8,002 nucleotides of DNA, taken from NCBI GenBank assembly GCA_023146365.1, contig JAGLCE010000144.1:1-8002 (forward strand), in the 5' to 3' direction. The stretch's first letter is position 1; each line of letters starts with the position of its first letter. A program made the translations under genes and the position numbers. Origin of the DNA: Endozoicomonadaceae bacterium (lineage in GTDB: Bacteria; Pseudomonadota; Gammaproteobacteria; Pseudomonadales; Endozoicomonadaceae). Below, in pieces: positions 1 to 7,800 of the stretch. The notes under the pieces were generated by a model that had not been told where the DNA came from, did no database searches, and saw nothing but the letters and a program-made list of their open reading frames with translations.

Positions 1-2
1 AA

Positions 3-368
3 TCAATAAGTCACGGATTCAGGTCGTTCATTGATAAGGTCCTCGTAAATATCCCATCTTGGATTTAGCTAGTCAAGCAGACTATTAGCAGACGCTGGAA
101 TCAGATGAGGCTGGATGCGAGCTATAAATACTACAGCGGACCGAAGCTTATGGCACTCTAAGCGGTATAGGGGGGGCAGAAAGCACTTGTGAATAACCGG
201 CGAAAGGTATTTATTATAGGTAGACAAATGTCGCAAAAAATCGAATCCTTGAAGCGTTAGAGTAAGAGGCTTGTAATAATCTGGGATTTGACTAACAAGG
301 CATGCTGATCCAAATCAAAGAAAAGAGTCTCTGTAAATAGAAAAGCTACGATAGTTATGTGAATTCAT
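3..368 (-). pseudogene. possible decayed reading frame, function unknown
   Basis: Read on the minus strand, an ATG at 368-366 opens a frame of 122 codons with only two internal stops (TGA at 317-315 and TAG at 71-69), ending at a TGA at 5-3. An AAGGAG lies at 386-381, but its 12-base spacing to the ATG is long. The middle stretch is open for 81 codons and contains ordinary-looking sequence such as LTLTLQGFDFLRHLSTYNKY and IQPHLIPASANSLLD. The codon-aligned plus-strand frame has about seven stops, so the minus strand is the better reading. I do not recognise a family. Decayed mobile-element or accessory gene DNA is possible, and so is a chance opening. Low certainty. Confidence 0.25.
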
Positions 369-609
369 TGATATTTACGGCTCCTTAAAATAAAGTAGGG
401 GTTAATTGTTAAAAGAAAATCAAAAAAGATAGTGTGCTTCGATGGGTTTATTGAACTGTATTTTTTTTGAGATAGAAAATTATTATTGCCGTGAACTTTT
501 TTCAAAAACAAAAGTCGAAAATAGTGTAGTAGTTATTTTTTGTACATTCTTGTACATCATACATTCGTACTCATTATTGGTGATTAATTTAAGAGTGAAT
601 TGTTATTTT

Positions 610-638
610 CTGATTGGGCATGGATTAGCTTTTATAAT
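610..638 (+). promoter_or_regulatory. candidate sigma-70 promoter for the coiled-coil gene
   Basis: A perfect TATAAT lies at 633-638. The hexamer 17 bases upstream (CTGATT, 610-615) matches the -35 consensus poorly (about 3 of 6), and there is no TG extension in front of the -10. Transcription would begin near 645 and leave a leader of about 100 bases before the ATG at 743. The perfect -10 in AT-rich DNA could be chance. Confidence 0.35.
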
Positions 639-729
639 CTTAAAATGAATGTTTTTCGATCAATGGATAACTCGGAAGAACTCTGTCTGGTATCACAATT
701 ACAATGGTTTAAGTGCTCAGGAATATAGT

Positions 730-736
730 AAGAGGA
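730..736 (+). promoter_or_regulatory. ribosome binding site deciding the start at 743
   Basis: AAGAGGA lies six bases (all T) in front of ATG 743. It decides between this ATG and the in-frame GTG at 713, which has no purine-rich sequence in front of it and would place the AGGA inside the coding region. Confidence 0.7.
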
Positions 737-742
737 TTTTTT

Positions 743-1954
743 ATGACGATTAAATATGTGGCAGATCAAAACTGCCTTAGGCTAAGGCTTTTAGACGCAT
801 TCACATATGTAAAATGTGAGTGTCAAGGCTCTCTGTTGGAATCTCTTGCTGCTGTGATATTTGGAAGGAGTATAACAGTATCTGAAGCTATGAATTATGT
901 GTCAAATGGTTCTGATTCCGTGCTTGTTGAAAGGTTTAAGTCTGTTTTATTATCAAGAAATATCGTACAAGTTTCGGAAGAAACCGTGCCATCTAGTAAT
1001 GTAATCACTTCATCAGCTGAATTTGATCAGGTGAATGAATGTAATGAAAAATTAAAAACTGAATGTAGTACTCTTGAGGAAACGAAGCGTAATCTTATAT
1101 CTAAGATAGATTCTAAAAAAAGAAAAGCCGAACAATATCGTGAACAAATAAATAATAATATAGTTGAGGGTCGTAAGAGTGAAAATGAAATAGAAGACAT
1201 GAAAAATCATAAAAAAATAATTGAAATTGAGGTTAATAAAGCAAAGATAGAGCTGGATAAAGAATGTGAACGATTTGAATACATTAACCAACAGCTAGAG
1301 GGCACTAGGAAAAATGACATAGGATCTGAATTTAAAGATTATGTTTCGGATTTTCGTGATAATAAGTGGAAGGATTTATATACTGAAGTCTCTCAACACT
1401 ACACGATAACAAATGGAGTTGCTGATGGTATCGGTAATAATGCCAAGGCTGGCAGTTTGTTGTTAAATATATTGAAAGATGTAGAAGTCGAATCGAATAA
1501 AATCATCCAAGGTGAAAAAATAAAAGTATTGAAATCAATAGTTAGTGATAATTCGGAAAAATATTCTATTGAGGAGTTATGGGAAAAACACAAAAAAGGC
1601 ATGGTCAGTCAGTTTGTAAGTGATAAAGAAAAATTTGATATATATCTACAAAAATTAGCACAGAGTATAGAACTAAAGTATGGAATATCTACTAACGACT
1701 GTGGACATTTAATGCCTGGTATTAAAATGGCTGTTCGTGTGACAATGTTAATGATGTCTCAATCCTTGCATGTAAGATTTTCATCTGTACCGCAAGGTGA
1801 TGTGTTTAGTGAAAATGAGTTTGTTATATGTAGTGAAGCTGGATCAAAAGAGTGTGAGGTTGATTTTATGTTATTTCCCGCTTTAATAACGCAAGAGAAT
1901 GACCAAGTACAAGTAATTGTTAAAGGGATGGTTAAAAAGAAGGCGGCTGTATAA
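743..1954 (+). CDS. coiled-coil protein with a MIEAP-like C-terminal domain
   Basis: This is a 403-residue protein with no signal peptide or membrane helix. Residues 1-75 form a small helical-looking domain. Residues 94-190 are a long charged coiled coil (Glu/Lys/Asn-rich, heptad-like), followed by a mostly helical linker to about 320. The last 80 residues (325-403) contain GIKMAVRVTMLMM, then GDVFSENEFVI, then VDFMLFPALI, and end VIVKGMVKKK. This order (helix, G-x-VFS-x-x-x-aromatic, hydrophobic strand with a PAL core, hydrophobic strand with KG) matches what I recall of the C-terminal domain of animal mitochondria-eating protein (MIEAP/SPATA18), which also carries an upstream coiled coil. 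In animals that protein acts in mitochondrial quality control; its role here is unknown. The gene is visibly more AT-rich than the GLUG gene and faces it convergently. The ATG at 743 is chosen for its ribosome binding site. The domain call rests on pattern memory, not an alignment. Confidence 0.6.
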   Translation: MTIKYVADQNCLRLRLLDAFTYVKCECQGSLLESLAAVIFGRSITVSEAMNYVSNGSDSVLVERFKSVLLSRNIVQVSEETVPSSNVITSSAEFDQVNECNEKLKTECSTLEETKRNLISKIDSKKRKAEQYREQINNNIVEGRKSENEIEDMKNHKKIIEIEVNKAKIELDKECERFEYINQQLEGTRKNDIGSEFKDYVSDFRDNKWKDLYTEVSQHYTITNGVADGIGNNAKAGSLLLNILKDVEVESNKIIQGEKIKVLKSIVSDNSEKYSIEELWEKHKKGMVSQFVSDKEKFDIYLQKLAQSIELKYGISTNDCGHLMPGIKMAVRVTMLMMSQSLHVRFSSVPQGDVFSENEFVICSEAGSKECEVDFMLFPALITQENDQVQVIVKGMVKKKAAV

Positions 1955-2102
1955 TGAAATGAGGCCAAGTAATGTCATTTTATAAATGATTATATATGTG
2001 TAACTTGTTTAACAAGATCGCATAAAAAAATTGATTAATTAATGATTGCATGCCTACCATGTGGTGTAGATTTAAATATTCGATCAAAGCTAGTTTGGAT
2101 GG
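1955..2102. other. convergent intergenic spacer without a clear terminator
   Basis: Two genes end toward each other across 148 bases. The only structures seen are weak: an AT-rich stem (1974-1980 with 1984-1990), a short CTTG/CAAG inverted repeat near 2003-2015, and an A7 tract near 2024-2030. None pairs a strong stem with a T-run on the correct side. Confidence 0.4.
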
Positions 2103-3971
2103 CTACAACAATTGATGTTCTTCCGAAGCGACACTATTATCATTCTTTGACATGTTCGACAATAAAGTCATTTCATGATTCTCTGTTTCAATATTACCTT
2201 CTTCCATTTCTTCGTCTAATCGCACTGGGCAGATGGTGGAGGAGAAACTCTGATATAAATCAGTAAACCATTTTAAACAAGATTGTCCGGGATGTTTGGC
2301 TAGATTCCAGCCAGTCTTTCCCTGTTGATAACCACTGTAAATCGAGTAACTCACTAACCCAACAGTAGTTATAGCAAGAAGAGTACTTCCTCCATACAGC
2401 AGTATGGGTACTACTAATGATGCATCATCCATCGTGACGGGGTCTGTAATGGTAGATTGCGTGATGGGGTCTGTAATGGTAGATTGCGTGACGGGGTCTG
2501 TAATGGTAGATTGCGTGACGGGCTGTTTATCAGCGGAGGTGCAGTTGATGGCTGTACTGTTGTAAACATGGACATTGTTGTTGTGCATCCCTATCCAGAT
2601 GTTCGCAGTAGACCCTTCTCCTGTTGCTAAAGCGTGACAGCGGAGGATCTCAGTGTTGATAATGTTGATGAAACGCACATTCAAGAATCCAGAGCCTATT
2701 GCAAGACCTGTATCTGCCTTTATTCCGCCAGTTGTAACCGAAGAGTCGGTAAATGTGTCTTCTTTCATCTTCAAAGCATGATGGACACGCCCTACTCCTA
2801 GAGCGCTGTGTGCGTTATGTCCACTCGTCGTAGCATTGCTCTGAATAACGCTGTCTTTGTAGCTTACGGTATTACCCATACTTAATCCTATTAAACCTCC
2901 TAGCGACGAAGAGTGTCCATGTGTGGTGAGATTGCAGCGAGTAATCGTGTTATTTTTACTTTCTGCACTGTCCATCATTATTCCCGACAAGCCACCACAT
3001 ATTGAAGCCGAATGCTCTGAAATAAGCGTGGAGGTAGAGACGATAGTATTTTCAATCCGAGACGATCCTGACATGATTTCGACTACTATCCCGAGATAAT
3101 GAGTATCCCTCGTTGTTTGTATTTGGCTATTCCTCACGTGAATGAAGTTTAGCGTGGCGTTATTCATTAACGTGCCTGCAATCGTCGCGGAGCAATATGC
3201 GTCAATGGTATTTGCATCACTGATAAAGAGGTTCTTAATGACGGCATCACCTGCAAGCTTTTGTATAAGACAACACTGCAAATGTAAAATGACGTGCTCT
3301 TGCCCATCTAAAGTACCGAAAAATTCTGGTATCGGTTTCGTAATATTTCTGGCATCAATATTATTGGTTAATCTATAGTTTCCATTGGATGGGAAGTTGG
3401 TATGTTTGCCAATCATTTGCAAGGTGTCGGCATTGTCGATATCAATCACATTGCTAACAGGTTTAGCTGCGGTACCACTGAGTGAATTCAATATAATTCC
3501 AAATATACCTGTTTTTTTAAAGAAGCATGCTCTACGAAACAGTGGAGATAACATAGACCCCAATGTTATAACTGTATTCTCCAATGTGGGTTTCCAGTCA
3601 AATCCGTTAAATCCATTTTCATACAATGGCATGACCGCCGTTGTAGCATAATATTCCACACACTTTGTTAACTCATGGAGACCTCTTTTGATTGACGTTG
3701 TTTTAATATTTTCTGTTTTGTGTTTAGCATGATGACCAGAGTAGTCGTTTTCGGCTCTATTTCGGTTATGGCCTAGTTGTGCCAGAAAAGTTTCAGTGGT
3801 TTGTAAATTAACGTCTCTGTGATGTTGGCTGTTAATTTCATTACGATTAGTGGAAAAACGAGGCTCTTTTGATATCAATAAGTTCGCTTCTTCTTGAGTG
3901 GTTTTGGCTAATGGTATTGAATGTAGTCTAGATGTTTTGTCAGGCATATTATTAGCGAATGAGTGCCACAT
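2103..3971 (-). CDS. GLUG/beta-solenoid repeat protein with stalk, one membrane helix and acidic tail
   Basis: This is a 622-residue protein. Residues 1-100 are polar and probably disordered, with no signal peptide. Residues 183-230 match the entry motif of GLUG-type solenoids: GNYRLTNNIDARN, then FFGTLDGQEHVILHL. Seven repeats of about 32 residues follow, with Gly-rich cores near 262, 293, 324, 358, 390, 422 and 457 (for example CGGLSGIMM and LGGLIGLSM). Residues 484-512 are a Thr-rich stalk of three 9-residue repeats (PVTQSTITD). Residues 517-545 form a single membrane helix, followed by a basic-aromatic stretch and a tail rich in Glu (DEEMEEGNIETENHE) that ends EEHQLL. GLUG repeats usually occur in surface or secreted proteins. 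The order ectodomain, stalk, membrane helix, short tail resembles a type I membrane protein. Seven Asn-X-Ser/Thr sites lie before the helix. Surface adhesin or host-directed effector are both possible; no enzyme motif was seen. Confidence 0.75.
   Translation of the reverse strand: MWHSFANNMPDKTSRLHSIPLAKTTQEEANLLISKEPRFSTNRNEINSQHHRDVNLQTTETFLAQLGHNRNRAENDYSGHHAKHKTENIKTTSIKRGLHELTKCVEYYATTAVMPLYENGFNGFDWKPTLENTVITLGSMLSPLFRRACFFKKTGIFGIILNSLSGTAAKPVSNVIDIDNADTLQMIGKHTNFPSNGNYRLTNNIDARNITKPIPEFFGTLDGQEHVILHLQCCLIQKLAGDAVIKNLFISDANTIDAYCSATIAGTLMNNATLNFIHVRNSQIQTTRDTHYLGIVVEIMSGSSRIENTIVSTSTLISEHSASICGGLSGIMMDSAESKNNTITRCNLTTHGHSSSLGGLIGLSMGNTVSYKDSVIQSNATTSGHNAHSALGVGRVHHALKMKEDTFTDSSVTTGGIKADTGLAIGSGFLNVRFINIINTEILRCHALATGEGSTANIWIGMHNNNVHVYNSTAINCTSADKQPVTQSTITDPVTQSTITDPITQSTITDPVTMDDASLVVPILLYGGSTLLAITTVGLVSYSIYSGYQQGKTGWNLAKHPGQSCLKWFTDLYQSFSSTICPVRLDEEMEEGNIETENHEMTLLSNMSKNDNSVASEEHQLL
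2434..2521 (-). repeat. 27-bp tandem repeat coding the Thr-rich stalk
   Basis: Three 27-base units occupy 2434-2460, 2461-2487 and 2488-2514, nearly identical (one C/T difference in the second), followed by a partial copy to 2521. Each encodes nine residues of the stalk in front of the membrane helix. Because 27 is a multiple of 3, changes in copy number would lengthen or shorten the stalk without breaking the frame. Confidence 0.9.
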
Positions 3972-3978
3972 ACTGTTT

Positions 3979-3984
3979 TCTCCT
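3979..3984 (-). promoter_or_regulatory. ribosome binding site deciding the GLUG gene start
   Basis: On the minus strand AGGAGA ends eight bases before the ATG at 3971. The frame stays open upstream to a TGA at 4208-4206, with another ATG six codons upstream (3989) and a TTG at 4196, but neither has a good ribosome binding site. The ATG at 3971 is therefore preferred, giving 622 residues instead of 697. Confidence 0.7.
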
Positions 3985-4003
3985 GTCATTGAAATTGATT
4001 TAA

Positions 4004-4033
4004 TTTTTATTGTTAATGCATCGCATGTTTCAA
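4004..4033 (-). promoter_or_regulatory. candidate promoter of the GLUG gene
   Basis: On the minus strand TTGAAA (4033-4028) is followed after 18 bases by TAAAAA (4009-4004). Each is a partial match to the sigma-70 boxes. The predicted start would leave a leader of about 25-30 bases containing the AGGAGA. The position fits the preferred ATG and argues against the upstream TTG start. Confidence 0.35.
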
Positions 4034-4090
4034 GTAGACAACAGTTATTGAAAATAAGTTCATGAGAATTTGCGAAAGACCTCAATTTTT

Positions 4091-4112
4091 CTTGTGGTAC
4101 TCTTGTGGTACT
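4091..4112. repeat. 11-bp tandem repeat upstream of the GLUG gene
   Basis: CTTGTGGTACT occurs twice in direct tandem (4091-4101 and 4102-4112), followed by a degraded third copy (CTTCTGGTGTGGTAC). It lies upstream of the candidate promoter. Eleven bases is not a multiple of 3, so this was probably not shaped by coding constraint, which supports the shorter GLUG protein. Confidence 0.8.
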
Positions 4113-4250
4113 CTTCTGGTGTGGTACAAATGGATTAGAAAAAGAACGATTTGAATAGCCTAAGGAACCTACGATTAAGTCCTGCCTTTCAAGCAAATCA
4201 CTCCATCAAGACCGATTTTCCGGATAACCACCCAATGACTGTTCGTTTTT

Positions 4251-4290
4251 CAGTGTCTGAATGCCGGTTTTCCGACATCCAGACACACTG
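4251..4290. repeat. long inverted repeat (hairpin) next to the IS5 remnant
   Basis: The arms 4251-4267 and 4272-4290 pair over about 15 base pairs around a TTTT loop, with two mismatches and a two-base bulge near the base. It lies four bases beyond the stop codon of the broken transposase. No T-run follows the stem on either strand (CCCC on plus, AAAAA on minus), so it is not a standard terminator. It may be an end structure of the insertion sequence or a REP-like element. Confidence 0.7.
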
Positions 4291-4293
4291 CCC

Positions 4294-4650
4294 CTATGTT
4301 TTTAGCATCTGACTTACTCTGACGATATTCGGCAGAGCAAACAGCATAGCCAGCTTGCTGTCATTTTTAGCCATGCCACGATAATGCGCTTTGGTAAAAC
4401 CAAACTGGCATTTAATGATCCGAAAAGGATGCTCAACCTTAGCTCGGATGCTGGCTTTCAAATACTCCGTTTTCAATAGAGCCTTGTTGATTCTCGGATG
4501 TTTCTTTAACGCTTGGGGATCTCGGCAATGTGCCAATCAGCCTTTACGTCCTCTAGTTCCTCGCGTTTCTCTGCACCACGGTAGCCTGTCGGCGAAGATG
4601 AGCTGGTGTTCCATGGTTCGTCTCATCAAAAAGCAATGACGGGGATTATC
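4294..4650 (-). pseudogene. IS5-family transposase, C-terminal remnant with frameshifts
   Basis: The last 80 codons (4536-4294) encode a recognisable IS5-type DDE transposase end: LKKHPRINKALLKTEYLKAS, then RAKVEHPFRIIKCQFGF, then YRGMAKNDSKLAMLFALPNI. The glutamate in KVEHPF fits the third catalytic acid position. Further upstream the homology continues in other frames: QLIFAD, then GYRGAEKREELEDVKADWH, then the end segment. This implies one frameshift near 4583-4590 and another near 4510-4525. The N-terminal half, including the first catalytic acid, is missing. It cannot encode a working transposase. The upstream limit, where it meets the RAYT-like fragment, is approximate. Confidence 0.85.
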
Positions 4651-4653
4651 TCA

Positions 4654-4805
4654 TAACAGAGACTTAATCGCATGTTCCTTAGCGAAAGCCGATAAAACCC
4701 AATCAGTGTGCAACCATTCAGGTGAGTCTATTTGACCTGTTATCGTACGGTAGCTACTCCATGACCAATCTTTGGCTGTTCTGACCATTTGTGGTTTACA
4801 AAATA
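4654..4805 (-). pseudogene. fragment of a RAYT / Y1-type transposase
   Basis: Read on the minus strand, a frame from about 4794 gives QMVRTAKDWSWSSYRTITGQ, followed by DSPEWLHTDWVLSAFAKEHA and a TGA at 4653-4651. This closely follows the typical end of REP-associated tyrosine transposases (usual pattern NPVRAxMV, then DWxWSSYR, then PEWLxTDWLL). Just upstream YFVN appears in a different frame (4805-4794), which suggests a small deletion removed part of the NPVRA motif. The catalytic N-terminal region (HUH motif and tyrosine) is absent. The fragment is dead and abuts the IS5 remnant. It lies just downstream of the RAP gene stop and does not contribute to that protein. Confidence 0.7.
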
Positions 4806-4867
4806 CTAAAATCTGCTCAGAAGCATTGATGAATAATCAAGATTGCATCGAAAAGTGGACGATGCAG

Positions 4868-7800
4868 TTAATGTGAAGGCATTGCAGTCTTGTGTTTCTT
4901 TTTATTTCTTTTCTTTGGCTTTTGCCACGCGTTCTTGTTCTCATCTTCTCTTAAATGTTCATCTGTGGTAAAAGATTTTTTATTTTCTTTAGAGGCAGAA
5001 TGTTTTTCATTTTCTTTAGTGGTATGATTGCCATTGTCATTATCTTCGTCAGCAGTATGATACTCATTATCGCTAGCGGTATGATAGTCATCATCGCTAG
5101 CATATGAAGGCTTTTCTTTTGCACTGACTTTAGGTAATGCAAAATGATCATCCACACTCTTTGTATCGATCTTTTTGCGTATTTGATCGATACATTTTTG
5201 TACTGAAACATTAGAAGTGACCTGGCATACTGTTATTCCAATAACATCATACCCTAATTTTTCAAGCAGTACTTTTTTCAGTAATGTGGATCCATTTTTG
5301 ATAAAGAAGTCATGGCAAAAGTAGTGCCTAGGCCCATATACTTCAATCACAGTACTGATATCTGGCAGAAATAGATCAACAGGTGCTAAATCACCTAATA
5401 TCTTTTCTTCTTCAATCGTCACGGAGAGTTTTGAACGCAGTTTGTCACGTAATATGTCTTGAAATTCGGAACTTTTTATCTTGTACTTGATAGTGACCGG
5501 ACACGGCTCCTCAAGCCAGATTGCCGTCATAGCTAGAATAGTTTTATTATTATTCTCAATGGTCTTATTTTTAACATAATTAAATAATTCTCTTATCTGT
5601 CGTTGAATAATGGAATTATCAGTAGCAGGATAATTTAAATGTAATCGAGCATTGTATGCAATAAGTGCCCAGATGGCTGAAAATACGGTTTGTTCATTAT
5701 AATTTTTGACATTAACACTGATTTTATTGACCATATCATCAAACAGAGCTTTAACTTCATTTATTTCAATGAGATCGCCCATGGCTGCTAGGGAGAACAG
5801 CATCCTGCTTATGCAATACTGCACGTTTGGTAAGGAGTAATCGAGAGATTCTTTTTTTCTTATGATTTTAAACTTAGGCAACAGCGCTACCACGGTCTCT
5901 TTCATCACCTGTGAACCATGCTGCAACAGACAACGGTTACCCATGTGCGTTATGGAGCTCAGTATGCTGGCTATGTCATACTCACTAAATTGATCGTGTT
6001 TTTCGTTTGATACGGCTTTAATTTTTGTCTTAGCTAACAGTTCAAGAATTATCTTTCTGAAATTCCCTACTTTAGTAAGCTTCAATATGTCACCTAGGCT
6101 AGATATAGCCCATAGCATATTCTTTATACCTTGAATGGTATAGCTCTCATGTATGTTACTATGGGAAAGTAGTTCAAGCACAATCTTTTTGAATTTTAGT
6201 ATGTTACATGGATTAGGAATATTTGGATCCAGCATTTTGTCAGACAGGACCCTTATGGCCCACATCATGTTGACTATATTTTGAGTGATGAATTGTTTTT
6301 CTGTGTCTGATTTTATCTTGGTTTCCGCATAATTAAACAGTGTATATACTATATCATCAAACTCAGGTTCACTATCAAAATTCATCTTGTAGTCTATAAA
6401 TTTTGCTATGCTCCAGACCATGTTGCCTATATTTTGGCAGTTAATTTTTACTTCTTGTTTTGTTGATTCAATATTGGTTTTTGCCTGGAGCAAAATCCCA
6501 TACACGGCAATCTTAAAGCTTGGTTCATTATTAAAATCACACCATTTATCCAGCATATTAAAATCACACCATTTCTCCATCAGCTTTGCCAATGCCCATA
6601 TCGTGTTGGCTTGACCTTGGGCGTTAAAATTGCTTACCTGCTTAATTACATGGGGTAATAGTAAGTTCACAGCCTGCGTGAAATCAGGTGTCTCAATGAT
6701 CAGCATATTATCTGTCATTTTTGCTAAGCTCCCTAGCATGCTGCTTATACTTTGAGAGCTCAATTTACCTAAATCGTTTTTCAGTACAATTGGAACATAA
6801 GGCAATAGTCTGATTGCAACATCTTTAATATGAGCTGCATTTTCCGGCTCTGCTTCCAACAGTCTTGCCATGGAATACATCAGACTGGATAAACTAACGC
6901 AGTCATAGCCGTTGTACTGTTCGATTAAATCATCCAACAGTGAGTCCAAGATTTGTATGACCTCCGGTATCTTCGTCAGCTTCATCCCTTTGTCAGTGAG
7001 TTTCGCCATGACCCACAGATTGGAGACTATATTGTTGGCATTAATTACAAATTTCTGTTTTTGTGATGTAGCGCTGCTTACGAGAGCTTGAAATAGTAAG
7101 ACTATTGTCTCTTCTAAAGTGAGTGTATTATCTCGTTCCAGTCCCAGCTTTATATTTATACTCAATCCTTTATCCACCAATTTCCCAATGCCCCACAGTA
7201 GTTCGGTTATATTTCGTTTGTTAAATTGGTTTGTTTCTTTTGTTTCTTTTGTTGATTTGATTTTTGATTGTAAGTTGATCAATAGTTTAGTAACGGTATC
7301 TTTTAGCTCAGGTATCTCCTCCAGATCCATCACGTTATCCATCAGTTTCCCAATGGATCTTAGCAGGGTAACCAGACCAATGGCATCTATTTCGCTGGTT
7401 ATAGGATATTGGTTTAACTTAAATGATATTTCTTTAAAGAAAGCGACTAATAAGTTTTTTTGAGTATCTTTAACGTTTTCATTAGTGTTTTTTTCGATTT
7501 CAAATACACCTGATATAGTATATGCATAGAATGTCGTAGTTATACTTCTCCAATTCCAGCAAGGTTTTGGATAATGAGTATGTAGCAAAGGTATAAGTTG
7601 ATTTTTTTGATCTGTATTCAAAGGCTGTTTGCAATTATTAGTGAATTCTTTAATTAAGCTTGCATATTTACTATGATTTACTCCAAGATAATGTGAGCCG
7701 TATCTTGTAGATGTATATTCTATTTCTTTAAGAATATCTTGGTTGAGAAAGTAATCAAAACTTGGTTTAGTTGTTACGTTACGTTGTCCGACATGTGTAG

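Larger units (their letters stand above)
369..742. other. AT-rich spacer with no supported gene
   Basis: This stretch lies between the possible decayed frame and the coiled-coil gene. A short plus-strand frame at 442-648 would give a Phe/Ile-rich 68-residue peptide, but it has no ribosome binding site in front and contains the best -10 promoter match of the area, so I treat it as non-coding. No tRNA, rRNA or clear hairpin was seen. Confidence 0.5.

Noticed and set aside
100..360. A structured RNA (tmRNA, RNase P RNA or group II intron) on the plus strand
   Set aside because: The purine-rich stretches looked suggestive, but I could not match the conserved core of any of these RNAs.
442..648. 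A 68-codon plus-strand frame encoding a Phe/Ile-rich peptide
   Set aside because: There is no ribosome binding site, the composition is what AT-rich DNA gives by chance, and the best -10 promoter match of the region lies inside it.
713..742. GTG at 713 as the start of the coiled-coil gene
   Set aside because: There is no ribosome binding site in front of it, and AAGAGGA at ideal spacing precedes the ATG at 743.
1974..2030. Hairpins and an A7 tract between the convergent genes as a bidirectional terminator
   Set aside because: The stems are short and AT-rich, and none is followed by a T-run in the right direction and distance.
2434..2521. The tandem units as a CRISPR array
   Set aside because: The units are directly adjacent with no unique spacers and lie in frame within a gene.
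3142..3651. Two plus-strand frames (3142-3378 and 3385-3651)
   Set aside because: They are antisense to the well-supported GLUG repeat gene, with no family resemblance or ribosome binding site.
3972..4196. A 75-residue N-terminal extension of the GLUG protein from the TTG at 4196
   Set aside because: The ATG at 3971 has a clear AGGAGA and a plausible promoter within the extension. The extension contains an 11-bp tandem repeat that is out of step with codons.
4391..4639. A plus-strand frame of 82 codons across the insertion-sequence remnant
   Set aside because: It is the complement of the recognisable IS5 transposase sequence on the minus strand.
4951..5211. An 86-codon minus-strand frame rich in Met, Ile and Leu
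   Set aside because: It is an out-of-frame reading of the repeat tail of the RAP gene, and the repeats explain its openness.
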